A stretch of DNA of 64,000 bases from DATBGS01 sp036557885 (GTDB taxonomy: Bacteria > Chloroflexota > Ktedonobacteria > Ktedonobacterales > DATBGS01). Shown here one piece after another: positions 16,088-25,346 of the stretch (position 1 is its first letter; each line of letters begins with the position of its first letter). The notes under the pieces were generated by a model. That model saw only the letters and a list, made by a program, of their open reading frames with translations. It made no database searches and was not told where the DNA came from. The stretch covers positions 62,001-126,000 of the forward strand of contig DATBGS010000003.1 of the NCBI GenBank assembly GCA_036557885.1, given 5' to 3'. Position numbers and translations under genes: made by a program.

Positions 16088-17002
16088 ATGGTCAGCCAGG
16101 AACACCCCCCAACCGCGTCTCCTCCCCTTGCGGGCAAGCGCGTGCTGATTACACGCCCACCGGCCCAGGCGCCTGATCTGGCGGCGCTGCTGGAAGCCGA
16201 AGGGGCCAGGGTCATCACGCTTTCTTCCATCAGCATCGAGCCACTTGAGGATGCCAGTGCGCTTGATGCGGCGCTCCAGGCTCTTGCGCGTTATCACTGG
16301 GCCATTTTTACCAGCGTGAACGGTGTGCACGCTGTTGGCGAGCGCCTTGCGCATCTGGGGCTAAGTTGGGGCGTGTTCAAGGGCATACGTGTAGCCGCCA
16401 TAGGTCCGGCCACTGCGGAGGTGCTGCGCGTGGCTGGCGTTGTCCCTGATCTGGTGCCAGGCGAGTATGTTGCGGAGGCCATCGCGCAGGGAATTGGCGA
16501 GGTGCAGGGACAGCGCGTCTTGCTGGCGCGTGCCGATATTGCCCGCGAAGCGCTGGCAACGGAACTGCGCCGCAAGGGGGCTGAGGTAGACGAGATTGCC
16601 GCCTATCGCACGGTGGTACGCCCGCCGGACCCGGAGGCGCTGGCGCGCGCTCTGGCCGAGCGTCCCGATGTGATTACCTTTACCAGTTCTTCCACTGTGC
16701 GTGGCTTTGTGGCATCATTAGTTTCAATATCCTCAGAGCGGATCGTTGGGAAGCGTTTATCCCATCCCTCCAGCCCTGGGAGAGTGTACCAGAGAAGGTC
16801 GAAAAAGTCAACAGATTTTGCGTCAGAGCAAGCGAACCCAGCCGAGGCGCTGCGCGGTGTGGTGGTAGCGTGTATTGGCCCGATTACCGCGCAGACAGCA
16901 CGCGAGGCGGGACTTGCGCCGCAGATTGTTGCCGAAACCTACACCATGCCTGGACTGGTGCAAGCAATCACTGCGTTTTTTGCTGGCGCCACCCATGCTT
17001 GA
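16088..17002 (+). CDS. hemD: uroporphyrinogen-III synthase
   Basis: A 304-residue enzyme that cyclises hydroxymethylbilane and inverts ring D. The two-lobed HemD pattern is visible: KRVLITRPPAQAPDL, FTSVNGVHAV, AAIGPATAEVL, RVLLARADIARE, VDEIAAYRTV and TFTSSSTVRGFV. A typical family member would go straight from FVASL to a GVVVACIGPITAQTA-like strand; here about 39 Ser/Arg/Lys-rich residues (212-250, encoded by 16721-16837) are inserted. The insertion keeps frame and makes the DNA locally poorer in GC. It lies 4 bp behind hemC and is followed by a membrane gene 11 bp away. Confidence 0.92.
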   Translation: MVSQEHPPTASPPLAGKRVLITRPPAQAPDLAALLEAEGARVITLSSISIEPLEDASALDAALQALARYHWAIFTSVNGVHAVGERLAHLGLSWGVFKGIRVAAIGPATAEVLRVAGVVPDLVPGEYVAEAIAQGIGEVQGQRVLLARADIAREALATELRRKGAEVDEIAAYRTVVRPPDPEALARALAERPDVITFTSSSTVRGFVASLVSISSERIVGKRLSHPSSPGRVYQRRSKKSTDFASEQANPAEALRGVVVACIGPITAQTAREAGLAPQIVAETYTMPGLVQAITAFFAGATHA

Positions 17003-17013
17003 GGAGCATAACA

Positions 17014-17778
17014 ATGGGCACCGATGGCGTGCTGGCTTTGTTGACGGCTATCTTCAGTTTTGTTGCTGCTGTCTTCGTCCTCGATCAATATCTGCATCGC
17101 CCAAAACCGCATAAGCTGCTCTGGTTCCTGGGCTTGCTGGCCTATGGTATCGCGGCCACCGCTGAGGTGATTGGCTCGGCACAGGGGCATTGGAGCCTGA
17201 CGATTTATCGCGTCTGGTATCTTTTTGGCGGCTTGATGGTGGCGGCGTATCTGGGCATGGGCACTGCGTATCTGATGATTCCCCGCAAGGTTGCCGATTA
17301 TATCATGGCGGTGTTGGCGCTGGCTACCGTCTATGGGGCGCTGCGCATCTTTTTCGCGCCTATCTCCGCTGCGAACCTGCATCAGCTTGTGACCGCCAAA
17401 CCGCAGGAAGTGGTGGATGTCTCCAACTTTACGATCATGCCGCTGGCGATTGAAATCCTGGCGCCCATCCTCAATATTGGGGGCGCGGCGTTCCTCTTTG
17501 GTGGGGCGCTCTGGACGGCCTGGGTGTTCTGGCGCAAGCGCGTGATGGCCTATCGCGTTGTCTCGAATGTGCTGATTGCGATTGGTGCGCTGGCGCCCAG
17601 CATTCTGACGGGCCTGGTGCGGCTGGGCTTCACCAGCGGCTTTTTCCTGGGGCAGTTGATCGGCGTGGCGTTCATCCTGGCGGGCTTTTTGGTGAGCATC
17701 GAGGTGTTTGCCATCTTCCGCGTGCCCTTTACCAATCTGGTGCTGCATCAACGCCAGGCTGCGCAGACCAAAGGGTAA
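17014..17778 (+). CDS. seven-helix membrane protein linked to haem genes
   Basis: A 254-residue integral membrane protein with about seven hydrophobic helices, extracellular-side loops of moderate length and a short basic C-tail. The ATG at 17014, after GAGGAGCATAAC, gives a start right before the first helix. It begins 11 bp behind hemD, so it is almost certainly translated from the haem operon message. It is not recognisably HemX or a cytochrome c assembly protein, although its placement recalls HemX of Firmicutes. Function unknown. Confidence 0.8.
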   Translation: MGTDGVLALLTAIFSFVAAVFVLDQYLHRPKPHKLLWFLGLLAYGIAATAEVIGSAQGHWSLTIYRVWYLFGGLMVAAYLGMGTAYLMIPRKVADYIMAVLALATVYGALRIFFAPISAANLHQLVTAKPQEVVDVSNFTIMPLAIEILAPILNIGGAAFLFGGALWTAWVFWRKRVMAYRVVSNVLIAIGALAPSILTGLVRLGFTSGFFLGQLIGVAFILAGFLVSIEVFAIFRVPFTNLVLHQRQAAQTKG

Positions 17779-17783
17779 GCCTG

Positions 17784-18344
17784 CTATTCCTCTCCTAAAT
17801 AGCAAAACGCCTGTTCAAGCGTGCTCAGGAAATCGCTTGAGCTATCAAAATAAGCGAGATGATGCAGCGCGCATTCTCGCTTCAGATAGCGGCTGAATGC
17901 TGTCATCTCGCTGATGAGGTCTTGCACATACTTATCAGGGTATCCCTGCACCCAATCGTTCGCCCCGCCCCTGAAGGTACGGATGGTCTGAAGCTTTTCA
18001 GCAGGCTCGGCCATCGTATAGCCAAGAAAAGCCACACGTACCTGATCGGGATAGCGCTGGCTGAGATCGGCTGCATGTTTGGGCAGCAGCGCATCCCCCT
18101 CCAACACATAAGAAAGATCGCTTTCGATGAGATTGATTGCCAGCGCTTGTATCAGCGGCCAGAGTTGTTCCCCATAGACGACAGGCGAAGCGTTGGGGTC
18201 AACGCCCAACTCCGGCAGCCCATTGGAAATGCCCATCTTTAGCGCGTCCAGCGGCAGATAGGGAAGCTGGCGCTCTAACAAAAGCCTGTGCGCCAGAAGT
18301 GATTTGCCTGCGCGCGAGGCGCCCCCCAGGAGAGAGAGCTTCAT
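17784..18344 (-). CDS. P-loop NTPase, kinase-like
   Basis: A 186-residue protein starting with the Walker A sequence GGASRAGKSLLA at residues 7-18. A DALKMGISNGLPELG region follows, and a Walker B-like YVLEGDALLP comes later. The size and the single-domain shape recall small adenylate- or nucleoside-kinase-like proteins that also phosphorylate antibiotics or sugars. No specific substrate is supported. It is convergent with the haem operon: the two stops are 5 bp apart. Confidence 0.78.
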   Translation of the reverse strand: MKLSLLGGASRAGKSLLAHRLLLERQLPYLPLDALKMGISNGLPELGVDPNASPVVYGEQLWPLIQALAINLIESDLSYVLEGDALLPKHAADLSQRYPDQVRVAFLGYTMAEPAEKLQTIRTFRGGANDWVQGYPDKYVQDLISEMTAFSRYLKRECALHHLAYFDSSSDFLSTLEQAFCYLGEE

Positions 18345-18462
18345 AGGCTGTTCCTCACACTCTTTGCTCTGATCATCGCTCCCTTCCTTCCAGCGTACAT
18401 AAGCTATTTCAGCATAGTAGTTTTATTGCGCCTGTGTCAAGCAACGAGAGGTACGCTTGAAG

Positions 18463-18474
18463 CGAGCTAGCTCG
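18463..18474. repeat. 12-bp perfect palindrome upstream of the receptor-like gene
   Basis: CGAGCTAGCTCG lies about 130 bp before the ATG at 18606, in the region separating two divergent genes. It may be a regulator site; no promoter elements could be assigned confidently. Confidence 0.35.
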
Positions 18475-18605
18475 TTCGCCTGCTCTATCGGCACCTGTTT
18501 TGCTGGAATGTACGAGCGGCCAGACAACACCTGTCTCGTCGTTGCAGCGAGCAAGCCGACAAGAGGTCATTGCTTCCCTGCGTGCTCTTTTGGAAGGGGA
18601 CCATC

Positions 18606-20729
18606 ATGGTAGAGAAAGAACCTCAGTTGAAACCACTGTTCCAGTTGCCCCAGATGCCAGGGAGACACCCGACAGACCCAGAACCTCTGGGCGCAAAACA
18701 CGCGGTACGCCTTCAGCCGCCTGGGGCTTCTGCCGAGATGGAGGATGAGGACGAGATAGATGAGGAGGAGTTGGCAAGAGAGCCAGCACAACATCCCCTG
18801 GGCAGCGCGGTTTCTGGCGAGCAAAAGCGCATTTCGCGCGACACGGGCACAATGCGGGCGCGCGCGTCCACCATCCTGAAACGGGCGCTGCTCAACTTTG
18901 CTGAGCAGGACCGCCATCGCAGCCGGTTGGTGACGATCCTGCTGACCGTCCAGGCGGCAATTCTGGTGGCGTTATTGCCGGGTGAATGGTTTGGGCAATC
19001 TCCCTCTGGCAGTGTGTTGATGCTGCTCTTAGGGTTGGTCTTGTTTGGGTTGGTCTGGCTATGCAACCGGCTGGGCAGAGTCTGGGAGGCGTGCTATCTG
19101 CTGGTGATTGGCGGGGGAGCGTTTGTCGTTGCCTTGATGCTCTTTAGTGCCTCGCATCGGCTCTCGCTGGAAACGCTGCAACTCTCCCTCTTATTTCTCC
19201 CGGTGATTCTCTCCGGTGGGCTGCTCTTTACCCCCGAAACGGCGTTGTATTTCTCGATTATCTCCGCCAGTTTTACCGGCTCCGTGTCGCTGATCTTCCC
19301 GTTCTCCTCCTCGCTGGCCCCGGTGTTTGCCGCTCAGGGGCACTATCTGACAGTGATCTTTTTGATCGTGGCGCAGCTTGGCGTGGGGCTGGTGGGCTGG
19401 CTCTTTGGCCGTCAGATGCAGGAAAGCGTGCATGTGGTAACGTATCTGGCGGGGTTGGAGATGAGCAATAAGCGCCTGCGCCAGCGACTAAGCCAGACGG
19501 CCCAGAAGAAGCGTAGCCTGGAGGAAGGCGTTGCCATCATCCAGCAGACCCACGCGCGCGTGGCTGCCGGGGATTATGGGGCGCGGGCACATGTGGAAGG
19601 CGAACTGCTGCCGCTGGCGGTGAGCCTGAATCTGATGCTGGAGCGCGTGGACCACTTTCTTCAGAGCGCCAATGAGCGCGAGCGGATGGAGTCGGCTGCG
19701 GCTGGCCTGGCGGCTCTGGCCGGGCATGTGGGCCAGGGCGCGGCGGGACCGCTGCCCGCCCCAACGGGCACGGCAATAGATGGCGTCTCGATGGCGATTA
19801 AGCAGATGCAGGCGGATGTGAATCAACGCCTGGCGCGGGTGCAGCAGTCAACAGCCATGCTGCTCTCGACGGTGAGCCGCTGTCAGGAGATGCTGATGCC
19901 GATGGCTGATGCGCTGGTGGAGCATCTGCGCAAGGTGGATGCCCTGGTGCTGTCAACCGATAACATCATGTCCAGTTCCCAGCGCCAGATAGAGATGGCC
20001 TCCCGCGCTCAAGCGCTGTTGAGCGCAGCGGCTCCGCCAACAGTCAATCTCCATGCAGAGAGTGCGCCTGTGCTGGTGAAGCCGGGCACCTCTGCGCTGC
20101 GCGTGACCGAGGAACTGGAGCGGCGCCTTGCTGGAGTGAGAAATAGAGGCGAGCAGGCTGTCGAGAGCGACGGCGCTGCGTTCCCGACAGCCGACCAGGG
20201 GATGACTTCCAGCGATGGGGTCAGCCCGGCTGATGGGGACGCTGAAGAGGAAATCGTCCCTGATGATGCTGAGGCGGAGATGATGATTGCTGAGGGGTCG
20301 CCTGTCTTTGAGCCAGCATCAGTTATGGCGAAAAGAGCAGCCACTTCGGGCACAACGAGTGCGCTGCGTGTGGGGACGGTCAAGAAAATAACGTTGGCAG
20401 ATGTGGACCGCGAGGTGGAGGAGGAGGCCGCGTTGCAAGAGCCGACCTGGAACATGGAGCATTTGCGCGTGCTGCTGGAGGTGCTGACGGCGGTAGCCAG
20501 CGAAGCGGCCCAGCAAGAACGCCACGCGCGCACCTTGAGTTATGTGTTTGGCAGGATGCTACAGGGCATGCCTGATACACGCCGGGATATGATGGCGGCC
20601 TGGATTCGCGCCGCGTTGGGAGCGATCTCGACCTCTGCCACCCAGGTGATTCAGGCCAGCAAACCGTTGCAGACAGGCTCATTTACTGAAGCAACCATTT
20701 CCGAACTTCAGGGCCGCGAAAAGCACTGA
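18606..20729 (+). CDS. receptor-like membrane protein with HAMP-like and coiled-coil region
   Basis: A 707-residue protein. An acidic N-terminal segment is followed by about six membrane helices (residues roughly 105-290), a HAMP-like linker (VAIIQQTHARVAAGDYGARAHVEGELLPLAVSLN) and a long helical region with many Ala/Gln repeats. No histidine-kinase, GGDEF or cyclase domain is visible. The organisation resembles the sensor part of a methyl-accepting or phase-variable receptor lacking a known output module. The ATG at 18606 follows GGAAGGGGACC. It has no neighbour in the same direction. Confidence 0.68.
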   Translation: MVEKEPQLKPLFQLPQMPGRHPTDPEPLGAKHAVRLQPPGASAEMEDEDEIDEEELAREPAQHPLGSAVSGEQKRISRDTGTMRARASTILKRALLNFAEQDRHRSRLVTILLTVQAAILVALLPGEWFGQSPSGSVLMLLLGLVLFGLVWLCNRLGRVWEACYLLVIGGGAFVVALMLFSASHRLSLETLQLSLLFLPVILSGGLLFTPETALYFSIISASFTGSVSLIFPFSSSLAPVFAAQGHYLTVIFLIVAQLGVGLVGWLFGRQMQESVHVVTYLAGLEMSNKRLRQRLSQTAQKKRSLEEGVAIIQQTHARVAAGDYGARAHVEGELLPLAVSLNLMLERVDHFLQSANERERMESAAAGLAALAGHVGQGAAGPLPAPTGTAIDGVSMAIKQMQADVNQRLARVQQSTAMLLSTVSRCQEMLMPMADALVEHLRKVDALVLSTDNIMSSSQRQIEMASRAQALLSAAAPPTVNLHAESAPVLVKPGTSALRVTEELERRLAGVRNRGEQAVESDGAAFPTADQGMTSSDGVSPADGDAEEEIVPDDAEAEMMIAEGSPVFEPASVMAKRAATSGTTSALRVGTVKKITLADVDREVEEEAALQEPTWNMEHLRVLLEVLTAVASEAAQQERHARTLSYVFGRMLQGMPDTRRDMMAAWIRAALGAISTSATQVIQASKPLQTGSFTEATISELQGREKH

Positions 20730-20743
20730 TCTGGCAAATGGAA

Positions 20744-21667
20744 TTAGCCGTGCAGGTGCGCTCGCGCGCCCTGGGCGGCCTCGGCCAGCCCTTCCAGCAT
20801 GGCCTGGGCGTCAGCGCGGCGGTGCAGGCGCAAGCCGCAATCTGGCGCGAGCCAGAGGTGTTCTGCCCCCAGCCGCAGAGCGGCGCGCTCAATGCGCTCC
20901 TGAATCACCTGGCGCGGGTCTGGTGTGGAGGCGCGCGTGTTGACGCAGCCATAGACGAGCTTCATGCCCGCCCCCTCCAGTTCCTCGGCGTCAAAGAGGC
21001 TGAGTGTATCCAGTTCGCTGCCCTCCACGCTGAGCGCGGAAACCGGCAGCGCCAGCAGGTCATAGATGATGGGGCGCATATCTCCGCAGACGTGCAGGAT
21101 GCTAAAGGGGATGATGGCGGCCACTTCGCGCAGGGCATGCTCAGCCTCTTCCAGGGAAAAGCCCTGCTCCGCCACTATCGGCAGCATCGGTTCGTCAATC
21201 TGCACAATCTCTGCGCCCGCTGCAACCAGGGCTGCTGCTTCCGAGGCCAGAATCTCGGCCAGGCTCAGGAGCAGATCGGGGTCGCCGTTCCAGTTGTAGG
21301 GCGAATCTGGCAGCAGGCGGGTGGAAAAAGCCAGCGTGACCGGCCCGGTCAGGACGCCTTTGACGGCGGCACGCTCCCGCGCCAGCAGCCGCGCCAGTAA
21401 GTAGTCGCCAGCTATTATTGGGTCTTTGGGCGCTTCGGGCGGCGCTCCTAACTCCCAGGTGCCGTCAGGGGCGCGTTGATAGCCGGGGATGCCTTCGGCA
21501 ATCAGGCTGATCATATCGGCGCGGCCCTGCCCATCGCTAATCAGGTCAATGCCAGCAGCAATCTGGTCCTCTACGGCGCGCTGGATGGCGCGTTTAGGCG
21601 GCAGGTCGTCGGGCGGATAGCTGCCAACAGCGGTGGTGAGCAGCGGGATGGTGCTCCAGTGGGGCAT
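20744..21667 (-). CDS. cobalamin-independent methionine synthase C-terminal-type (MetE-like) methyltransferase
   Basis: A 307-residue single-domain TIM-barrel enzyme of the MetE core family. The zinc ligands are recognisable: His and Cys in LHVCGD, Glu in SVEGSE and the late Cys in APDCGLR, which activate a thiolate for methyl transfer. Full-length MetE has an N-terminal half; here it is missing, as in archaeal-type methionine synthases and related thiol methyltransferases. The methyl donor cannot be deduced. It is divergent from the TlpA-like gene, with about 200 bp between starts. Confidence 0.82.
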   Translation of the reverse strand: MPHWSTIPLLTTAVGSYPPDDLPPKRAIQRAVEDQIAAGIDLISDGQGRADMISLIAEGIPGYQRAPDGTWELGAPPEAPKDPIIAGDYLLARLLARERAAVKGVLTGPVTLAFSTRLLPDSPYNWNGDPDLLLSLAEILASEAAALVAAGAEIVQIDEPMLPIVAEQGFSLEEAEHALREVAAIIPFSILHVCGDMRPIIYDLLALPVSALSVEGSELDTLSLFDAEELEGAGMKLVYGCVNTRASTPDPRQVIQERIERAALRLGAEHLWLAPDCGLRLHRRADAQAMLEGLAEAAQGARAHLHG

Positions 21668-21866
21668 GGTGGCTCCTTCAGCGATTCAGTTCACTCGCGC
21701 AATTTCTTTCTTCTACCACATTTGCGCAGAGGATGTTGCGCTCCTGGCAAGGGGAAGGAGAAAATCTGCGCTTGCCAGGCATTTGACCCGCCGTCAGAAT
21801 CTTCGATATACTTTTTGCAGATATGTTTTCTTTTACTTCTGGGAAGAACGCAAGGAATTTGCTCGT

Positions 21867-22445
21867 ATGTCTACGGAAATCCAAACACGCAAACACGGCT
21901 TGCTGCCCACGAGCGGGCGCGCCCTCTTTTTTAGCGGCTTAGCCATATTGATTCTTCTGGTTGGTGTTTTTGCCTGGCTGCTCTTTCAGCCCAGCAGCGA
22001 TCCCACTCCGGTTGGCGGGGTGGGCGTTGGTCAGCCCGCGCCAAATTTTACCCTGAACGACGCAACAGGCAAGCAGGTTTCTCTGAGCAGCTTTCGCGGG
22101 CACCCGGTGATTATTAATTTCTGGGCGACCTATTGCGCGCCCTGCCGCAGCGAAACGCCGCTCTTGCAGCAGTTTTATCAGGGGCATCAGAGCGATGGAC
22201 TGGTGATTGTGGGGGTGAACGAGGGCGAGCCGGTCAGCAACATGACCCAGTATATTCAGGAATATAACGTGACGTATGTGATTCTTTCTGACCGCACGCT
22301 CCAGTTTAACGATAACGCCAGCTACTACCCCAAGCTGCTGCCGCGCACCTACTTTATTGATGCGCAGGGGATTGTGCGCGCGAAATCCGATGGTGTGTTA
22401 AGCCCGCAAAGTTTGCAAGCGGATTACCAAAAGATCAGCGGTTAG
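21867..22445 (+). CDS. membrane-anchored TlpA/ResA-like thioredoxin
   Basis: A 192-residue protein with an N-terminal signal anchor (ALFFSGLAILILLVGVFAWLLF) and an exported thioredoxin domain. The catalytic pair is ATYCAPCR, a CxxC active site with Tyr where thioredoxins have Trp. The domain starts with APNFTLNDATGKQVSLSSFRG, the AhpC/TSA-TlpA pattern. Such proteins reduce disulfides outside the membrane, for example during cytochrome c maturation. The frame is open upstream to 21633 but the ATG at 21867 fits the signal anchor. The end overlaps the anti-sigma gene by 11 bp on the opposite strand. Confidence 0.9.
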   Translation: MSTEIQTRKHGLLPTSGRALFFSGLAILILLVGVFAWLLFQPSSDPTPVGGVGVGQPAPNFTLNDATGKQVSLSSFRGHPVIINFWATYCAPCRSETPLLQQFYQGHQSDGLVIVGVNEGEPVSNMTQYIQEYNVTYVILSDRTLQFNDNASYYPKLLPRTYFIDAQGIVRAKSDGVLSPQSLQADYQKISG

Positions 22446-23253
22446 CGCCGGGCCACAGCCGCCGCAAGACGGCGGCAACCACAAAGCCTACGACGCCCAC
22501 AACCAGCAAGAGCAGCCCAAGTTCAGGCGTGGAGAGAGAGAATCCACCACCTGAGCCTGGCTCGTTCCGGCTCTGAAGGGTAGTGCCTGGTGTGGCGTTG
22601 CCGTTCGTTCCGCTCCCTTTGGCGGTGGCAGTGGCTGCCGGGTTGGGGCCAACCTCGGTGGGTGTGGCGTGGTCCTGGGTGGTGGTGGTTTTTTGCGTAC
22701 TTTCGGGGGGAGGTGTAGCGCTTCCCAGCGCGGTGCCCCCGGCATCGGTGGGTGAATTTTGAGAATAGGACGAAGGAGCGTTTGCTGTGGTTGCCTTGCC
22801 CCCGGAAGAGAGCGTAGATAATGCGCTGCCCAGCAAGAGAAATAGCCCCAGAACCGCCGCAACTGTGCTCAACCAGCGTACTACCTTCACCGAGCGGCGC
22901 AGCCGGTTGGCGCGCGCGTCGCTGAGAGGGACGGGCGCGGGTCGCGCTGGGCGGGTGGGTGCAGGTGTGGCAGATGGCCTCCGCCCCACGCGGAGTGGCT
23001 CGGCCAGTTCGCCAGAAGCGTGTTGAGCGGCAGGCTCCAGGGGCAGCAGGAAACTGCGCGGCAGCGCGGGCTGTGGCAGGGCGCGCAGCAGGGCGCGTGC
23101 GCGCCGCAGGCTCTCTAGCTCGGCGCGGCACGCGGCGCAGCTTTGCAGATGTGTTTCCAGTTCGGCGCGCTCGGCTCCGGCCAGTTCGTTATCCAGCAGC
23201 GCGGAAAGCTGCTCGCGTCGCTGTTCCCAGTTATGCTCAGGCTCGCTCAACAT
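22435..23253 (-). CDS. zinc-finger anti-sigma factor, membrane-anchored
   Basis: A 272-residue protein. The N-terminal ZAS domain has the conserved H-x3-C-x2-C (THLQSCAACR) that holds zinc and binds an ECF sigma factor. A first transmembrane helix (about 125-148) is followed by a long Thr/Pro/Ser-rich exported linker and a second helix near the C-terminus (LGLLLLVVGVVGFVVAAVL). The adjacent sigma factor gene, 46 bp upstream in the same direction, is its likely partner. The wall-spanning linker suggests sensing of the envelope. Confidence 0.88.
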   Translation of the reverse strand: MLSEPEHNWEQRREQLSALLDNELAGAERAELETHLQSCAACRAELESLRRARALLRALPQPALPRSFLLPLEPAAQHASGELAEPLRVGRRPSATPAPTRPARPAPVPLSDARANRLRRSVKVVRWLSTVAAVLGLFLLLGSALSTLSSGGKATTANAPSSYSQNSPTDAGGTALGSATPPPESTQKTTTTQDHATPTEVGPNPAATATAKGSGTNGNATPGTTLQSRNEPGSGGGFSLSTPELGLLLLVVGVVGFVVAAVLRRLWPGANR

Positions 23254-23299
23254 CTTCTCTCCAGGGTTCCAGGGGCGAGGCCGCCCGGACAGATGGGAT

Positions 23300-23995
23300 T
23301 TATTCGATGCCCCGGTCCTTCTCTTCTCTCAGACGGTAGTGTCTGGGTAAAAGTTCCGCGTGGCGTTGCAGATAGCTGCGCAGTTGCGCGCGCCCGCGCG
23401 CGATGCGCGATTTGACGGTGCCCAGCGAGGTGCTGGTCATGGCCGCAATCTCATCATAGGACATGCCCTGGATGTCGCTGAGCACCACCGCCAGCCGCTG
23501 CTCAGGAGCCAGGTGCATCAGGCCGTTCTGGATGTATGCTTGTAGCTCCACGCGCATGAGGACGTTTTCCGGGTTCCAGCGCTCATCGGCGGCAAATTGC
23601 TGGGCCAGCCCTTCATCATGATCCGTGGGTTGCTCGGTCAGCGCCTCCAGTGATTCCACCGGGCGGCGGCGAGAGCGGCGCCAGTAGTCAAAGCAGGCGT
23701 TGCTGGTGATGCGCAGCAGCCACGAGCGGAACGAGCCGCCGCGAAAACTCTCAATGGCGCGGTAGGCGGCAAACAGCGCTTCCTGGGTGACATCGGCGGC
23801 GTTTTCCGGGTCGCCCAGCATGCGATAGGCCAGGGTGTAGACGGCCTGCTGGTGCATGATGATCAACTGGTTAAAAGCGGCGGTGTCCTTGCGTCGGCTG
23901 CGCGCAATCAGCAGCGCCTCCAGGTCGCCAGGCTGCTCCTGGTGGCGGCCAGCGCTGCCGCTCCACCCGGTCTGGTTGCCCTCGCTGCTGTTCAT
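23300..23995 (-). CDS. RNA polymerase ECF sigma factor
   Basis: A 231-residue sigma-70 family factor of the extracytoplasmic-function type. Region 2 reads YRMLGDPENAADVTQEALFAAYRAIESFRGG with the core-binding and -10 melting helices. Region 4 reads EQRLAVVLSDIQGMSYDEIAAM, followed by TSLGTVKSRIARGRAQLR, the -35 helix-turn-helix. It is paired with the downstream zinc-finger anti-sigma gene. Its targets are not visible; no clear ECF-type -35 GAAC was found before the gene itself. Confidence 0.94.
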   Translation of the reverse strand: MNSSEGNQTGWSGSAGRHQEQPGDLEALLIARSRRKDTAAFNQLIIMHQQAVYTLAYRMLGDPENAADVTQEALFAAYRAIESFRGGSFRSWLLRITSNACFDYWRRSRRRPVESLEALTEQPTDHDEGLAQQFAADERWNPENVLMRVELQAYIQNGLMHLAPEQRLAVVLSDIQGMSYDEIAAMTSTSLGTVKSRIARGRAQLRSYLQRHAELLPRHYRLREEKDRGIE

Positions 23996-24086
23996 CCCTG
24001 CCTTGCCCTCGCTTCAGAAATTTGTTGCTGCCAGTGTATCTCTTTCAGCAGTGAGAGGCAAGGGGAAGCGCGCAGCCGCTCTTAGC

Positions 24087-25142
24087 TTATTCAGGTGCTT
24101 CACTGCGGTAAAGCTCAAGCAGGCTGGTCAACTGTGTTCTGACGGCCTCTCGCCATTCCCTGGGTTCCAGCAGTTCTGCCCCTGGACCCAGCCAACGCAG
24201 CAGCTCCAGCACGTATTCCGGCACATTATCCCCAAAGGTCATCAGGACCATGTTGTCAGCAAGCGGCTCGTAGCGCGCGTGGCGATAGTACCAATCCTGC
24301 TGCAAACGGCTGGCCTGCTGCCTGGTGAGGCGAATGCGCACAGGCATTTCCTCGCTCCAGGAGTTCATGGCATCCTTGAGCCAGTTTCCGCCCAAAAATT
24401 CGCTGATGGTGAAGTTGGAGGAGGGGAGCGCCTCCGTTGCGCGCAAGCGTATCTCGATCACCCGGTCTGCTCGCCATTGACGGGTGTGCGCTCCCTGGTC
24501 GGCAGGCTTGCCAACGAGATACCAGTAGCCTCGATCCCAAAAGACGCCCTGGGGTTCTACGATCACATGGGTCGCTTGTTGTTGGTAGGGTGAGCGATAG
24601 TGCAGGCTTACGGCTCTGTGCGTGAAGATGCCCTGCAAAAAGACCTGGACCGCCTGCCCTTCCGCCGCTGAAGCTGGCGGCTTTGGCGCGTGTTCGGCGC
24701 TTGCGGCCTCCTGGGGCAGCGACGGCTCAGGATGAAAAATATCGCTGGGTGGCATTTCGAACCCAATGCGCCTGCGCGCTTCCAGCAGCGTTGCGCGCAG
24801 TTCCTCTGAAACCGCCGCGATCAGTTTCCTTTCTGCTGTCTCCATCGCCGCTGCAAATGGCTTGGCACGCAGGCTTTCCAGAAGCGAGAGGCTGACCATC
24901 AGCCCCAGCGCTTCATCCTGAGTGAACATGATCGGGGGCAGAAAATAGCCTTCCAGCAGGCGAAACCCACCGCCGCGTCCTCGTTCCGCGTAGATGGGCA
25001 CGCCCAGCGTGCTGAGCAGTTCGACATCGCGGTAGATGGTGCGCGGCGAGACTTCAAAACGTTTGGCAAGCGCTGTGGCGGAGATGCCCTTGCCGCTGCG
25101 CAAAAATAGGAGTATCCCCAGGGCGCGATCTAATCTGTTCAC
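24087..25142 (-). CDS. WYL domain-containing transcriptional regulator (YafY type)
   Basis: A 351-residue protein with an N-terminal winged helix (ATALAKRFEVSPRTIYRDVE, wing GGGFRLLEG), a linker and a WYL domain around residues 180-240 with the HVIVEPQGVFWDRGYWYLVG pattern, ending in a WCX-type domain. WYL proteins bind nucleic acids or small ligands and control stress and resistance genes. It is divergent from an MFS exporter with 205 bp between starts; exporter control is the natural guess. Confidence 0.9.
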   Translation of the reverse strand: MNRLDRALGILLFLRSGKGISATALAKRFEVSPRTIYRDVELLSTLGVPIYAERGRGGGFRLLEGYFLPPIMFTQDEALGLMVSLSLLESLRAKPFAAAMETAERKLIAAVSEELRATLLEARRRIGFEMPPSDIFHPEPSLPQEAASAEHAPKPPASAAEGQAVQVFLQGIFTHRAVSLHYRSPYQQQATHVIVEPQGVFWDRGYWYLVGKPADQGAHTRQWRADRVIEIRLRATEALPSSNFTISEFLGGNWLKDAMNSWSEEMPVRIRLTRQQASRLQQDWYYRHARYEPLADNMVLMTFGDNVPEYVLELLRWLGPGAELLEPREWREAVRTQLTSLLELYRSEAPE

Positions 25143-25346
25143 CTGAGGTTTGCTCCTGGCGCTGGCTTCTCAACTTTGGCAAGAAAATATGACATGCTTG
25201 TGACAATTTTCCCCTGCTATGCTTCCTCTCAGAGAGCGCTGGATGCCCTCTCGAAGATCGGACGGCGAACCGACATACGTGACAGCATGGTGCAACTATG
25301 CCAGGCATCGGGGGGCCTGTCAATCGCTGCCCAAGGAGGAGTGCTT

